NCBI RefSeq assembly: GCF_004217615.1
Contig: NZ_SHLD01000001.1
Coordinates: 5,394,001 to 5,458,000 of the forward strand
DNA from: Micromonospora kangleipakensis
GTDB lineage: Bacteria > Actinomycetota > Actinomycetes > Mycobacteriales > Micromonosporaceae
Reading direction: 5' to 3'
Length of the DNA: 64,000 nt
Shown here piece by piece: positions 8,408 through 17,834 of this stretch. Within the stretch, counting starts at the first letter, position 1; each line of letters begins with the position of its first letter. Under the pieces are notes generated by a model, which saw only the letters and a list, made by a program, of their open reading frames with translations, was not told where the DNA came from and searched no databases. The translations under genes were made by a program, and so were the position numbers.

Positions 8408-9940
8408 TCACCCGGGCAGCTCCCCCTTCAGCTCCCGCTTGAGGAGCTTGCCGGTCGGTCCCTTCGGCAGTTCCGCGACGATGCGGACCTGCCGCGGGTA
8501 CTTGTACGCCGCGAGCCGCTCCCTGCAGTACGCCACGAGGTCGTCGGGCGTCACCTCGGCGTCCGGCTTGACGCTGAGCACCGCCACGACCTCCTCGCCC
8601 AGCTTCTCGTCGGGGCGGCCGATCACCGCGGCCTCGACCACGGCCGGATGGGCGTACAGCACCTCCTCGATCTCCCGCGGATAGACGTTGAACCCGCCCC
8701 GGATGATCATGTCCTTCTTCCGGTCGACGATGAACAGGTAGCCGTCGGCATCGGCGTACGCCAGGTCCCCGGTGTGGAACCAGCCGCCGCGGAATGCCTC
8801 GGCCGTCGCCTCCGGGTTCTTGTAGTAGCCCTTCATGACGTTGTGGCCGCGCACCACGATCTCGCCGACGTGCTCGGGCCCGGGTGGGAGCGGGCGGTCG
8901 AGGTCGTCCACGATCCGGGTCTCCACCCCCCAGATCGGCTTGCCGATCGAGAGCACCTTGCGCTGCTCGGCGCTGATGTTGAAGGTCGTGGTGCTGGCCG
9001 TCTCCGACAGCCCGTACCCCTCGAGGATCACCACGCCGGGGAACTTCTCCTCGAAGGCCCGGATCACCTCGCCGGGGATCGCCGCGCCACCGGAGACACC
9101 GACCCGCAGCGAGGAGAGGTCCCGACCGGTGAGGTCGGCCTGGATCAGCGCGAAGTACATGGTCGGGACGCCGGAGAAGATCGTGCAGCGGTGCCGCTCG
9201 ATGGCCTCGACGACCGGCTCCACCTCGAAGCGCGGCACGAGCACGATGGTGCCGCCGTAGCGGACGGCGACGTTGAGCACGCTGGAGAGCCCGAACACGT
9301 GGAACAGCGGCAGGACGGCCAGGCCGATGTCGTCGTCGGCGAAGCCGAACAGGTCGCCGCCGACCGTGCAGTTCATGTAGAGCTGGAAGTGGGTCAACTC
9401 GGCGCCCTTGGGCCGGCCGGTGGTGCCGCTGGTGTAGAGCAGCACCGCGGTGTCGTCGGCGTTCGTCGGCGTGATCTCGGCGCTGTCCTCGGCGGCGTAC
9501 AACTCGTCGTAGTGTCGGGTGCCCTCGGGCCGCCGGTCGCTGCCCGGCAGGTTCACCACGTACGTCGTCACGCTGTCGACCTCGGCCGCCCCCTTGGCCG
9601 CCTCCGCCGCGAACAGCTCGAAGGTGATGAAGACCTTCGTGTCGGAGTCCGCCAGGTGGTAGGCCACCTCGCCGGCGCGCAGCAGCGGGTTGAGCGGCAC
9701 CATGACCAGGCCCGCCTTGAGGATGGCGAAGTAGGTGAAAAGGAACTGCGGCAGGTTGGGCAGTTGCACGGCCACCTTGTCGCCGCGCCGCAGCCCGAGC
9801 CCCAGCAGAGCCGCCGCGACCCGCCCGGACATCTCGTCGACCTGGGCGTAGGTGAAGGTCAGGTCGTTGAGGTGGCACAACGGTTTGTCGGGGTGCTCCC
9901 GGCGGGGCTCCCGGAGGATGGTGGCGAGGTTGAAGCTCAT
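8408..9940 (-). CDS. fadD: Long-chain fatty-acid--CoA ligase (acyl-CoA synthetase)
   Basis: This 510-residue ANL-superfamily enzyme activates a carboxylic acid to its acyl-CoA with ATP. The P-loop motif YTSGTTGRPKGAELTH is near residue 173, the A5 motif EGYGLSETAS near 310, HTGD near 395, the hinge DRKKDMIIRGGFNVYP near 412-427, and the catalytic lysine lies in GPTGKLLKREL close to the C-terminus. The ATG at 9940 has a strong AGGAGGTG ribosome-binding site. It follows the SDR gene by 62 bp on the same strand and faces the acyl-CoA dehydrogenase module, so a joint role in acyl-CoA catabolism is likely; chain length cannot be told. Confidence 0.92.
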   Translation of the reverse strand: MSFNLATILREPRREHPDKPLCHLNDLTFTYAQVDEMSGRVAAALLGLGLRRGDKVAVQLPNLPQFLFTYFAILKAGLVMVPLNPLLRAGEVAYHLADSDTKVFITFELFAAEAAKGAAEVDSVTTYVVNLPGSDRRPEGTRHYDELYAAEDSAEITPTNADDTAVLLYTSGTTGRPKGAELTHFQLYMNCTVGGDLFGFADDDIGLAVLPLFHVFGLSSVLNVAVRYGGTIVLVPRFEVEPVVEAIERHRCTIFSGVPTMYFALIQADLTGRDLSSLRVGVSGGAAIPGEVIRAFEEKFPGVVILEGYGLSETASTTTFNISAEQRKVLSIGKPIWGVETRIVDDLDRPLPPGPEHVGEIVVRGHNVMKGYYKNPEATAEAFRGGWFHTGDLAYADADGYLFIVDRKKDMIIRGGFNVYPREIEEVLYAHPAVVEAAVIGRPDEKLGEEVVAVLSVKPDAEVTPDDLVAYCRERLAAYKYPRQVRIVAELPKGPTGKLLKRELKGELPG

Positions 9941-10002
9941 GCGGCACCTCCTGTGCGGCGGGTGGCTCCCGGTCCGGGCACCGGCCGACCGGGGGTGGGG
10001 GG

Positions 10003-10764
10003 TCACGGCATGACGAGGCCGCCGTCGACGGGCACGGTCGCTCCGGTCACGTACGACGAGGCGTCGCTGACCAACCAGATCAGCGTGGCGGCGAGCTCCT
10101 CGTGCTCGCCGAGGCGGCCGGCCGGCGCCAGCGCCTTGACCATCTCGAAGGTGCCCGGCTCCAGCTGGTCGCTCATCTCCGACTGGAAGAAGCCGGGGGC
10201 GATGCAGTTGACCCGGATGCCCTTGCGGCCGGTCCACTGGGCGGCCAGGTCGCGGGTCAGGCCGATGACGCCGGCCTTGCTGGAGGCGTACGCGGCCTGC
10301 GGGATGCCGCCGGGGCGCAGGCCGATGACGCTGGAGATGTTGACGATCGCCCCGCCGTTGGTGGCGGCCCGGGCGAAGGCCTGCGCCATCCAGTAGCTGC
10401 CCATCAGGTTGACGTCGACGACGGCGCGGAACTGGTCCGGCGTCTCCCGGGTCGCGGGAACGGCGGTGCCGACCCCCGCGTTGTTGACCAGCACGTCCAC
10501 CCGCCCGAAGTGCTCGACGGCGGTGGCGATCAGCGCTTCGCAGTCCTCGGGCCGGCTGACGTCGGTGGCGCGGGCCGCGTACCGGCGGCCGGCCGCCTCG
10601 ACCAGCGCGCCCGTCTCCGGCAGTCGCTCGGCCCGGCGGGCGCCGAGCACCACGTCGGCGCCGGCCTCGGCGAGCGCGCGGGCGAACGACACCCCCAGGC
10701 CGGAGGAGGCGCCGGTCACCACGGCGACCTTCCCGTCGAGGCGGAACCGGTCCATCACGCTCAC
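10003..10764 (-). CDS. Short-chain dehydrogenase/reductase (FabG-like)
   Basis: The 253-residue protein is a classical SDR. The cofactor motif TGASSGLGVSFA (TGxxxGxG) is near residues 18-26, NNAG near 95, the catalytic Ser in NISSVIG near 145 and YASSK (YxxxK) near 160. A C-terminal VDGGLVMP is the usual FabG-like ending. It probably oxidises a 3-hydroxyacyl-CoA or similar alcohol in the acyl-CoA pathway. The GTG at 10764 lies 7 nt after GAGGAG; an ATG three codons later (10755) is equally possible. First gene of the SDR-fadD operon; the divergent partner starts at 10881. Confidence 0.9.
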   Translation of the reverse strand: MSVMDRFRLDGKVAVVTGASSGLGVSFARALAEAGADVVLGARRAERLPETGALVEAAGRRYAARATDVSRPEDCEALIATAVEHFGRVDVLVNNAGVGTAVPATRETPDQFRAVVDVNLMGSYWMAQAFARAATNGGAIVNISSVIGLRPGGIPQAAYASSKAGVIGLTRDLAAQWTGRKGIRVNCIAPGFFQSEMSDQLEPGTFEMVKALAPAGRLGEHEELAATLIWLVSDASSYVTGATVPVDGGLVMP

Positions 10765-10803
10765 CTGGGACTCCTCACGTTCGCTGCGCCGCACCCTGGA
10801 CGG

Positions 10804-10823
10804 CATACCGACCAGCCGGTATG
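10804..10823. promoter_or_regulatory. Palindromic operator between divergent acyl-CoA genes, probable TetR site
   Basis: CATACCG-N6-CGGTATG is a perfect inverted repeat in the 116-bp space between the SDR gene (minus) and the acyl-CoA dehydrogenase gene (plus). Its size and form fit TetR-family operators, and a TetR gene is the second gene of the plus-strand operon (12092). A single site could control both directions. Repeat seen; binding inferred. Confidence 0.6.
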
Positions 10824-10880
10824 TTCGGCGTCCGGCGACGGTAGCGAGCCGCCGACATGCGCGTCAATGGGAAGGCAGCC

Positions 10881-12095
10881 ATGGACTTCGAACCGACCGC
10901 ACGCGGTGCCGAGCACCTGAAGCGACTCCAGGAGTTCATGGACGACCACGTCTACCCGGCCGAGCCGGTCTACGCGGCGCAGCGGGCCGAGCTCGCGGCG
11001 GCCGGCAAGCTGCACCACCTGCCCGCCGTCGTCGAGGACCTGAAGGCCGAGGCCCGCCGCCGGGGGTTGTGGAACCTCTTCCTGCCCGCTGTCTCCGGGC
11101 TGACCAATCTGGAGTACGCCCCGCTCGCCGAGCTGACGGGCCGCTCCATCGAGCTCGCCCCCGAGGCCATCAACTGCGCGGCGCCGGACACCGGCAACAT
11201 GGAGATCCTGCACATGTTCGGCACCGCCGAGCAGCAGGAACGCTGGCTGCGCCCGCTGCTCGACGGCGAGATCCGGTCCGCCTTCGCGATGACCGAGCCG
11301 GACGTAGCCTCCAGCGACGCCACCAACATCTCCACCCGGATCGAACGCGACGGCGACTCGTACGTCATCAACGGCCGCAAGTGGTGGACCACCGGGATCG
11401 CCGACCCGCGCTGCCGGATCATGATCGTGATGGGCAAGACCGACCCGACGGCCGACACCCACCGCCAGCAGTCGATGATCCTGGTGCCGGTGGACACCCC
11501 CGGCGTCGAGGTGGTCCGCTCGCTGCCGGTCTTCGGCTACCACGACCAGCACGGCCACGGCGAGGTCGTCTTCACCGACGTCCGGGTGCCGGCGTCGCAC
11601 CTGCTCGGCGAGGAGGGCGGCGGCTTCGCCCTCGCCCAGGCCCGGCTCGGACCCGGTCGCATCCACCACTGCATGCGGGCCATCGGCCTGGCCGAGCGCG
11701 CGCTCGCGCTGACGGTGCACCGCGCCGCCTCCCGGGTCGCCTTCGGTCGGAAGCTGGCCGAGCAGGGCGTGGTGCAGCAGCAGATCGCCGAGTCCCGGAT
11801 GGCGATCGAGCAGGCCCGGCTGCTCACCCTCAAGGCCGCTTGGATGATCGACCGGTACGGCGCCAAGGCCGCGCGGACCGAAATCGCCGCCATCAAGGTG
11901 ATCGCTCCCCGGGTCGCCCTCGAGGTGCTCGACCGGGCGATCCAGGTGCACGGCGGCGCCGGGGTCTCCGACGACGTCCCGCTCGCCTCGATGTACGCCG
12001 GCGCCCGCACGCTGCGCATCGCCGACGGCCCCGACGAGGTGCACGTACGCGACGTCGCCCGGCGCGAGATCCGCCGGCAGCTGGAGTCGCGATGA
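10881..12095 (+). CDS. Acyl-CoA dehydrogenase
   Basis: The 404-residue flavoenzyme introduces a trans-2 double bond in an acyl-CoA. It has the N-terminal helical domain (1-130), the central FAD region with [16 protein letters not shown] near 135-150 and GRKWWTTG near 170, and the C-terminal helical domain with [12 protein letters not shown] near 290. [23 protein letters not shown] holds the FAD-contact region. It resembles the ACAD10/11-like C-terminal type (FadE of actinobacteria). ATG 10881 follows GGGAAGG by 5 nt. It overlaps the tetR gene by 4 bp. Confidence 0.92.
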   Translation: MDFEPTARGAEHLKRLQEFMDDHVYPAEPVYAAQRAELAAAGKLHHLPAVVEDLKAEARRRGLWNLFLPAVSGLTNLEYAPLAELTGRSIELAPEAINCAAPDTGNMEILHMFGTAEQQERWLRPLLDGEIRSAFAMTEPDVASSDATNISTRIERDGDSYVINGRKWWTTGIADPRCRIMIVMGKTDPTADTHRQQSMILVPVDTPGVEVVRSLPVFGYHDQHGHGEVVFTDVRVPASHLLGEEGGGFALAQARLGPGRIHHCMRAIGLAERALALTVHRAASRVAFGRKLAEQGVVQQQIAESRMAIEQARLLTLKAAWMIDRYGAKAARTEIAAIKVIAPRVALEVLDRAIQVHGGAGVSDDVPLASMYAGARTLRIADGPDEVHVRDVARREIRRQLESR

Positions 12096-12817
12096 CCGTG
12101 GCGACCACCGAGCCGCCCGCCGCGGCCGGGCGCCGGCGGGCGCCGCGCGGCTCGGCCCGGCGCAGCATCGTCGCGGCCGCCACCGAACTCTTCGCCCGAC
12201 GCGGCTACGAGGCGACGAGCGTGCAGGACATCGTGGCCGCGGCCGAGGTCACCAAGGGCGCCCTGTACCACTGGTTCGGGTCCAAGTCCGAGCTGCTCAC
12301 CAGCATCTACCGGGAGCTGCTCGCCGAGCAGACCCAGCGGCTGCGGGAGATCGCCGACGGCGCCGGACCGGTCGAGGAGCGGCTGCGCGCGGCCGCCCTC
12401 GACGTCGTGGAGCACACCGCCGAGCACGCCGACGAGCTCACCGTCTGGGCCCGATCGGCGCACCTGCTCGACGACGAGCAGGCCGAGGCGACCCGCCGGG
12501 AGCGGCGCCGCTACCACGACCTGTTCCGCGACCTGGTGCGCGAGGGGCAGGCCAGCGGCGTGGTGCGTACCGACCTCTCCGCCACCGTGATCACCCACGC
12601 GTTCCTCAGCGCCCTGGGCAACACGCACACCTGGTTCCACCCCGACGGGCCGCTGACCTTCGCGGAGGTCGGTCACCAGCTCGTCGCGCTCTTCCTCGGC
12701 GGCCTGCGCCCGCCGGGACCGGAGCCGGTCGCGCCGCACCCCGCCGAGCCCGGGCGGCGCCCGGCCGGCAGCGACGCCCAGCGGTGCGGGCCGAGCCCGG
12801 CCAGCAAGAACCCGTGA
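12092..12817 (+). CDS. TetR family transcriptional regulator
   Basis: The 241-residue protein has a TetR N-terminal [22 protein letters not shown], then [20 protein letters not shown] (about residues 23-65), and a ligand-binding helical C-terminus (TetR_C). The proline-rich last 30 residues are unusual and overlap the next gene. The ATG overlaps the dehydrogenase stop (ATGA) and the GTGA junction couples it to the carboxyltransferase. It most likely represses the module from the palindrome at 10804-10823 and is relieved by an acyl-CoA; this is inference from position. Confidence 0.9.
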   Translation: MTVATTEPPAAAGRRRAPRGSARRSIVAAATELFARRGYEATSVQDIVAAAEVTKGALYHWFGSKSELLTSIYRELLAEQTQRLREIADGAGPVEERLRAAALDVVEHTAEHADELTVWARSAHLLDDEQAEATRRERRRYHDLFRDLVREGQASGVVRTDLSATVITHAFLSALGNTHTWFHPDGPLTFAEVGHQLVALFLGGLRPPGPEPVAPHPAEPGRRPAGSDAQRCGPSPASKNP

Positions 12818-14340
12818 GCGACGAGGAGCCGCCCCCGGGATCCGGGACGGCGGAGCCTGGGGAACCCGTCCGCGCCGAGCTGGCCGAGGTGCTCCAGCGC
12901 CAGGCCGGGCTGCGCGACGAGGCCCGCGCCGAGGCGACGGCCAAGCGGCACGCGGCCGGGCGGCGCACCGTACGGGAGAATCTCGCGGACCTGATCGACG
13001 ACGGCAGCTGGCTGGAGTACGGCGGCCTGGCCGTGGCGGCGCAGCGGTCCCGGCGGCCGCTCGCGGAGCTCGCCGCGGCGACCCCCGCCGACGGCGTCCT
13101 CGTCGGCGTCGGCCGGGTCGGCGGTGCGCGCGTGGCCGCGGTGGCGTACGACTACACCGTCCTCGCCGGCACCCAGGGCGTCACCGGTCACCGCAAGACC
13201 GACCGGCTCCTCGACGTCGCCGCCCGGGACGGGCTGCCGGTCGTCGTCCTCACCGAGGGTGGCGGCGGCCGCCCGAGCGACACCGACCACCCGACTGTGG
13301 CCGGTCTGGAGCTGACGACCTTCGCGTCGCTGGCCCGGCTGCGCTCGCTGCGGGTCGGGGTCGCGGCCGGGTACTGCTTCGCCGGCAACGCGGCACTGCT
13401 GGGCATCTGCGACGTCACCATCGGCGTCGCGGGGGCCAGCATCGGCATGGGCGGACCGGCCATGGTGGAGGCCGCCGGGCTCGGCGTGGTCGCGGCGCGG
13501 GACGTCGGCCCGCTCGACGCGCACCTGGCCAGCGGCGTCGTCGACCTCGCCGCCGCCGACGACGCCGACGCGGTCCGCCTGGCCCGGCGCGTCCTCGGCC
13601 ACGCGGACGGCACCCCGACCGACGGGCGCCGCGCGGACCAGCGCGGGCTGCGCGACGTCCTGCCGGAGAACCGGCGCCGAGCCTACGACGTCCGCGGCGT
13701 CCTGCGCCTGCTCTTCGACGTCGACTCGGTGCTCGAACTGCGGGAGCGGCACGGCCGGTCCCTGGTGACGGCCCTCGCCCGGCTCGACGGGCGTCCGGTG
13801 GGGGTGATCGCCAACAACCCGATGCACCGGGCCGGGGCCATCGACGCCACCGCCGCCGGCAAGGCCACCCGGTTCCTGCGGCTCTGCGACCGGATCGGCC
13901 TGCCCGTGGTGAGCCTCTGCGACACCCCGGGAATCATGGTCGGCCCCGACGCCGAGCGGACCGGGCTGGTGCGCGCGGTCGGCGACCTGTTCACCGCCGG
14001 CGCGTCGCTGCGTACCCCGCTGGTGGCCGTGGTGCTGCGCAAGGCGTACGGCCTCGGCGCGATGGCGATGGCCGGCGGGAGCTTCCACACCACCCGCCTC
14101 ACCCTGGCCTGGCCGACCGGCGAGGTCGGCGCGATGGGCCTGGAGGGCGCGGTGCGCCTCGGTCATCGCCGGGAACTGGCCGCGATCGCCGACGAGGACG
14201 AGCGCCGACGCCGATACGACGAGCTGGTCGCCGACGCCTACGACCGGGGCCGGGCGCTCTCCGCCGCGGCGAGCTTCGAACTCGACGACGTCGTCGACCC
14301 GGCGGACACCCGGGACCGGCTCATCGCCGCGCTCTGCTGA
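12814..14340 (+). CDS. Acyl-CoA carboxylase carboxyltransferase (beta) subunit-like protein
   Basis: The 508-residue protein has the two crotonase-fold halves of biotin-dependent carboxyltransferases: the first with VLAGTQGVTGHRKTDRLLD and VLTEGGGGRPSDTD, the second with LCDTPGIMVGPDAERTGLVR and RKAYGLGAMAMAGGSFH. It would move CO2 from carboxybiotin to an acyl-CoA, as in propionyl- or methylcrotonyl-CoA carboxylase. No biotin carboxylase/BCCP alpha subunit is encoded nearby, so it must share one from elsewhere. GTG 12814 overlaps the tetR stop by 4 bp; a GTG at 12784 is a weaker alternative. Confidence 0.88.
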   Translation: MSDEEPPPGSGTAEPGEPVRAELAEVLQRQAGLRDEARAEATAKRHAAGRRTVRENLADLIDDGSWLEYGGLAVAAQRSRRPLAELAAATPADGVLVGVGRVGGARVAAVAYDYTVLAGTQGVTGHRKTDRLLDVAARDGLPVVVLTEGGGGRPSDTDHPTVAGLELTTFASLARLRSLRVGVAAGYCFAGNAALLGICDVTIGVAGASIGMGGPAMVEAAGLGVVAARDVGPLDAHLASGVVDLAAADDADAVRLARRVLGHADGTPTDGRRADQRGLRDVLPENRRRAYDVRGVLRLLFDVDSVLELRERHGRSLVTALARLDGRPVGVIANNPMHRAGAIDATAAGKATRFLRLCDRIGLPVVSLCDTPGIMVGPDAERTGLVRAVGDLFTAGASLRTPLVAVVLRKAYGLGAMAMAGGSFHTTRLTLAWPTGEVGAMGLEGAVRLGHRRELAAIADEDERRRRYDELVADAYDRGRALSAAASFELDDVVDPADTRDRLIAALC

Positions 14341-14354
14341 CCGTCGCCGCATGT

Positions 14355-15191
14355 TCAGCCGGCCGCCGGGGCGGGGGCGGTCAGGGTGCGGACCTGACCG
14401 GTGCGGGGGCCGCCGGCCAACGCCCGCGGGGACCACTCGGTGACCACCAGGAACAGCGTCCGGCCGTCCGGCCCGCCGAGGGCGCAGGCGAAGCAGCCCC
14501 GGTCCAGGTCGATCCGGTCCCGCACCCGGCCGCCCTCGGCCACCCGCACCGCGCAGCGGTTCGGCACGTCGCCGTACCAGACGGCGCCCTCGGCATCGAG
14601 GCAGATGCCGTCCGGCGCGGCACCGGAGATCTCCGCCCACACCCGCCGACCGGTCAGCGAGGCGTCGGCGGCGACGTCGTACGCGGTGAGCCGGGCGGCG
14701 TACGACTCGGCGACGATCAGCGTGCCGCCGTCCGGGGTGAGCGCCATGCCGTTGGGGAAGGCGAGACCGTCGGCCACCAGCCGGGGCGGCCCGTCGGGCG
14801 GGACCAGGGCGATCGCGCCCGGCGCGAACTCGCCCGCGGGGAAGTCGAACCCGATGGTGTTGACGTACGCGTTGCCCCGCGCGTCCGTCACCACCTCGTT
14901 CCACGGGTGCGCCACCAGCGACCGCAGGTCGGCGTACGGGGTCAGCACGCCGTCCGGCTCCCGGCGCAGCAGCCGCCCCGCGCCGCCGGCGACGACCAGC
15001 AGCCGCCCGTCGGGCAGCCGGTCCAGGCAGATCGGCAGGCCGTCGACCCGGGCGACCACCTCGGTCCCGCCGTCGGCGTCGACCGTCAGCACCTCCCCGG
15101 CGCCCCAGTCGGCCAGCCAGAGCCGCCCGTCGTGCCAGCGCGGCGACTCCCCGAAGGCCAGTCCGTCCACCAGTACGCGTGGTGCCGTCAT
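14355..15191 (-). CDS. SMP-30/gluconolactonase/LRE family protein
   Basis: The 278-residue six-bladed beta-propeller is predicted to hydrolyse a lactone or similar ester with one bound metal ion. [20 protein letters not shown] (residues 8-27) supplies the Glu ligand, [10 protein letters not shown] the Asn, and [16 protein letters not shown] the Asp of the family metal site. The ATG at 15191 overlaps the sigma-factor stop by 4 bp (ATGA), so it is the last gene of the DGPF-sigma-SMP-30 operon. Substrate unknown. Confidence 0.88.
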   Translation of the reverse strand: MTAPRVLVDGLAFGESPRWHDGRLWLADWGAGEVLTVDADGGTEVVARVDGLPICLDRLPDGRLLVVAGGAGRLLRREPDGVLTPYADLRSLVAHPWNEVVTDARGNAYVNTIGFDFPAGEFAPGAIALVPPDGPPRLVADGLAFPNGMALTPDGGTLIVAESYAARLTAYDVAADASLTGRRVWAEISGAAPDGICLDAEGAVWYGDVPNRCAVRVAEGGRVRDRIDLDRGCFACALGGPDGRTLFLVVTEWSPRALAGGPRTGQVRTLTAPAPAAG

Positions 15192-16408
15192 CGGTGCCTC
15201 CCCATCCGGTCGCGGGCCCGCCGCAGGTGCTCCCGCTCGGGGGTGTTGTCGGTATGCGCGATCGCCGCCTCGTACGCCCGGGCGGCCTCCCCGGTGCGGC
15301 CCAGCCGGCGCAGCAGGTCGGCGCGCACGGCGTGGAAGACGTGGTAGCCGGCCAGGTCGAGCTCGTCGACCAGGGCGAGCGCGGCGGCCGGCCCGGCCAC
15401 CTCGGCCACCGCGACCGCCCGGTTCAGCGCGACCACCGGGCCGGGGGCGACCGTCATGAGCTGGTCGTAGAGCGCGACGATCTGACCCCAGTCGGTCTCC
15501 GCGGCGGTCGCCGCGTCGCTGTGCACCGCGGTGATCGCCGCCTGGATCTGGTACGGCCCGGGCCGGCCCCGCCGCAGGCAGCGGCGGACCAGCGCGTGCC
15601 CCTCGGCGATCAGCTCGCGGTCCCAGCGGCCCCGGTTCTGCTCGGCCAGCGGCACCAGAGCGCCGTCCGGTCCGGTGCGGGCGGGCCGGCGCGCCTCGGT
15701 GAGCAGCAGCAACGCGAGCAGCCCGAGCACCTCCGGCTCGTCCGGCATCAGCTCGGCGAGCAGCCGGGCGAGCCGGAGCGCCTCGGCGCACAGCTCGTCG
15801 CGGACCAGCCGCTCCCCCGAGCTGGCGGTGTACCCCTCGTTGAAGATCAGATAGACGACGGCCAGCACCGCCCGGAGCCGGTCGGGCAGGTCCGCGTCGC
15901 GGGGCACCCGGTACGGGATCCCGGCGTCCCGAATCTTCGCCTTGGCCCGGACCAGGCGCTGGGCCATGGTCGGCTCCGGCACCAGGAAGGCGCGGGCGAT
16001 CTCGGCGGTGCTCAGCCCGCCGAGCAGCCGCAGGGTCAGCGCGACCCGGGCGACGGCGCCCAGCGCCGGGTGACAGCAGGTGAAGATCAGGCGGAGCCGG
16101 TCGTCGCGCACGGGTCCCTCCTCCGCCGGTGCGTCGCGGGCGTACAGGAGCGCGGCCTGCGCGTGCCGGTCGGCCCGGGTGGCCTCGCGACGCAGCCGGT
16201 CGATCGCCCGGTTCCGGGCGGTCGTGATGATCCAGCCGGCGGGACTCGGCGGCACCCCGTCGACCGGCCAGCGGCCGACCGCCGTGGTGAACGCCTCCTG
16301 GACCGCCTCCTCGGCGAGGTCGATGTCGCCGAGGACGCGGACCAGGACGGCGACCGCGCGGCCGTACTCCGCGCGGAACACCCGCTCGACGTCGGTCAGC
16401 TCGGGCAT
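15188..16408 (-). CDS. ECF-type RNA polymerase sigma factor with large C-terminal extension (ECF42-like)
   Basis: The 406-residue protein starts with sigma2 ([20 protein letters not shown], and [14 protein letters not shown] near 30-43) and sigma4 ([20 protein letters not shown] near 135-155). A C-terminal half of about 220 residues follows, carrying the hallmark [10 protein letters not shown] and TPR-like helices ([32 protein letters not shown]). This length and the adjacent DGPF/YCII gene match the ECF42 group, whose members are controlled through the extension rather than an anti-sigma factor (family knowledge). No anti-sigma gene is present here. Confidence 0.9.
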   Translation of the reverse strand: MPELTDVERVFRAEYGRAVAVLVRVLGDIDLAEEAVQEAFTTAVGRWPVDGVPPSPAGWIITTARNRAIDRLRREATRADRHAQAALLYARDAPAEEGPVRDDRLRLIFTCCHPALGAVARVALTLRLLGGLSTAEIARAFLVPEPTMAQRLVRAKAKIRDAGIPYRVPRDADLPDRLRAVLAVVYLIFNEGYTASSGERLVRDELCAEALRLARLLAELMPDEPEVLGLLALLLLTEARRPARTGPDGALVPLAEQNRGRWDRELIAEGHALVRRCLRRGRPGPYQIQAAITAVHSDAATAAETDWGQIVALYDQLMTVAPGPVVALNRAVAVAEVAGPAAALALVDELDLAGYHVFHAVRADLLRRLGRTGEAARAYEAAIAHTDNTPEREHLRRARDRMGRHR

Positions 16409-16417
16409 CGGCGACGG

Positions 16418-16768
16418 TCAGACCTCGCCCTGGAACGGGCGCACCTCGATCGGCAGGGTGGTCGCCAGGGCGTACCGGCGGCCCCACTCCAGGGCGGCGT
16501 CCAGGTCGGGCGCGGTGATGATGGTGAAACCGCCGAGGTACTCCTTGCCCTCGAGGTAGGGCCCGTCGGTGACCAGCACCTCCTCCCCCTTCGGACGCAG
16601 CACGGTGGCGGTCTCCGGGGCGTGCAGCCCGTTGCCGAAGACCCACGACCCGGCCTCGACCAGCTCGTCGTGGATGGCGTCGACCTTGCGCATCACCTCG
16701 GCCAGGAACTCCGGCTCGGGCATCGCCTCGCCCGTCGGCTGGTACATGCTGATCAGGTACTGCTTCAC
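16418..16768 (-). CDS. YciI/DGPF-domain protein
   Basis: The 116-residue protein has the YCII fold with VTDGPYLEGKEYLGGF at residues 66-81, the motif that names the DGPF family (here DGPY). Such proteins are the regular genomic partner of ECF42 sigma factors and are assumed to be part of, or targets of, that response; no enzymatic activity is established. The GTG start at 16768 sits just after GAGGAGGAGA. The sigma-factor gene follows after 9 bp, so the two are co-transcribed. Confidence 0.88.
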   Translation of the reverse strand: MKQYLISMYQPTGEAMPEPEFLAEVMRKVDAIHDELVEAGSWVFGNGLHAPETATVLRPKGEEVLVTDGPYLEGKEYLGGFTIITAPDLDAALEWGRRYALATTLPIEVRPFQGEV

Positions 16769-16940
16769 GGTCTCCTCCTCGCCCGGCGGCCGGTCCGTCG
16801 CCGGCCCCTTCACCCTCCACACGAACGGGCCACCGCCGGATCGACACGCCGGCCGGGATGATTTCCGCGGACGTGCTCGCCGCCCTCGCCGGCTGAGCCG
16901 CGACCCGCCGCATCGTAGAGAAAATCTTCCATGTATCTAT

Positions 16941-16955
16941 TGAAGTTAATCTTCA
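16941..16955. promoter_or_regulatory. AT-rich palindrome upstream of the lysozyme gene
   Basis: The 259-bp space between the divergent DGPF and lysozyme genes is unusually AT-rich at 16915-16980. It holds the near-palindrome TGAAG-TTAAT-CTTCA, a direct repeat of AATCTTC (16923-16929 and 16948-16954) and a TAATAC box near 16967 that could serve as the -10 of the lysozyme promoter. I take it as a regulator-binding region; the regulator is unknown. Confidence 0.4.
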
Positions 16956-17027
16956 CCTTGTGACCTAATACTGACAGTTCCTTTCGCCACTCCCGCCGCG
17001 TGCTGCGGCATCCCCCCGGGAGGAAAG

Positions 17028-17774
17028 ATGAACCGTCCCCTCAGATCGGCGCTGCGGGCCGCCGCGGCCGCCCTGCTCGCCACGGTCACCCTGGCCGCCT
17101 CGGCCACCCTCGGCGCCACCCCGGCCAGCGCCGCCCCGGCCGGCCTGCCCGGCATGGACGTCTCCAGCCACCAGGGCAACGTCAACTGGTCCGCCGCCTG
17201 GAACAACGGCGCCCGGTTCGCGTACGTCAAGGCCACCGAGGGCACGTACTACACCAACCCGTACTTCGCCCAGCAGTACAACGGCTCCTACAACGTCGGG
17301 ATGATCCGGGGCTCGTACCACTTCGCCCGTCCGGACACCACCAGCGGCGCCACCCAGGCCAACTACTTCGTCGACCACGGCGGCGGCTGGTCCAAGGACG
17401 GCAAGACGCTGCCCGGCGCGCTCGACATCGAGTACAACCCGTACGGCTCGACCTGCTACGGGCTGAGCCAGTCCGCGATGCGCAGCTGGATCGCCTCCTT
17501 CGTCAACCAGTACCACTCCCGCACCGGCCGGTGGGCGACCATCTACACCACCACCGACTGGTGGACCACCTGCACCGGCAACTACAGCGGCTTCGCCGCC
17601 AACAACCCGCTCTGGATCGCCCGGTACTCCAGCACCGTCGGCACCCTGCCGGCCGGCTGGTCGACGTACTCCTTCTGGCAGTGGGCCTCCTCCGGCACCT
17701 TCCCCGGCGACCAGAACGTCTGGAACGGCACCTGGGACCGGCTCAAGGTGCTGGCCTGCAACGGACCCTGCTGA
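17028..17774 (+). CDS. Secreted GH25 lysozyme (N-acetylmuramidase)
   Basis: The 248-residue protein cleaves the MurNAc-GlcNAc bond of peptidoglycan outside the cell. A Sec signal peptide (basic start, hydrophobic 10-28) ends at ASA near residue 35. The GH25 fold begins GMDVSSHQG (Asp44), and the catalytic pair lies in ALDIEY (Asp133, Glu135). The final strand has YSFWQWASSG. The start follows GGAGGAAAG. It probably works with the amidase encoded 60 bp downstream in wall remodelling or attack on other cells. Confidence 0.93.
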   Translation: MNRPLRSALRAAAAALLATVTLAASATLGATPASAAPAGLPGMDVSSHQGNVNWSAAWNNGARFAYVKATEGTYYTNPYFAQQYNGSYNVGMIRGSYHFARPDTTSGATQANYFVDHGGGWSKDGKTLPGALDIEYNPYGSTCYGLSQSAMRSWIASFVNQYHSRTGRWATIYTTTDWWTTCTGNYSGFAANNPLWIARYSSTVGTLPAGWSTYSFWQWASSGTFPGDQNVWNGTWDRLKVLACNGPC

Positions 17775-17834
17775 CCGCCGCCGGTGGCGGGCCGCCCCGG
17801 CCCGCCACCGGACCGTCCCCTCGAGGAGGTCCCG

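Noticed and set aside
16769..17027. ydaO-type (c-di-AMP) riboswitch before the lysozyme gene
   Set aside because: The region downstream of the likely promoter is only about 50 nt and lacks the conserved cores; family knowledge made it worth checking.
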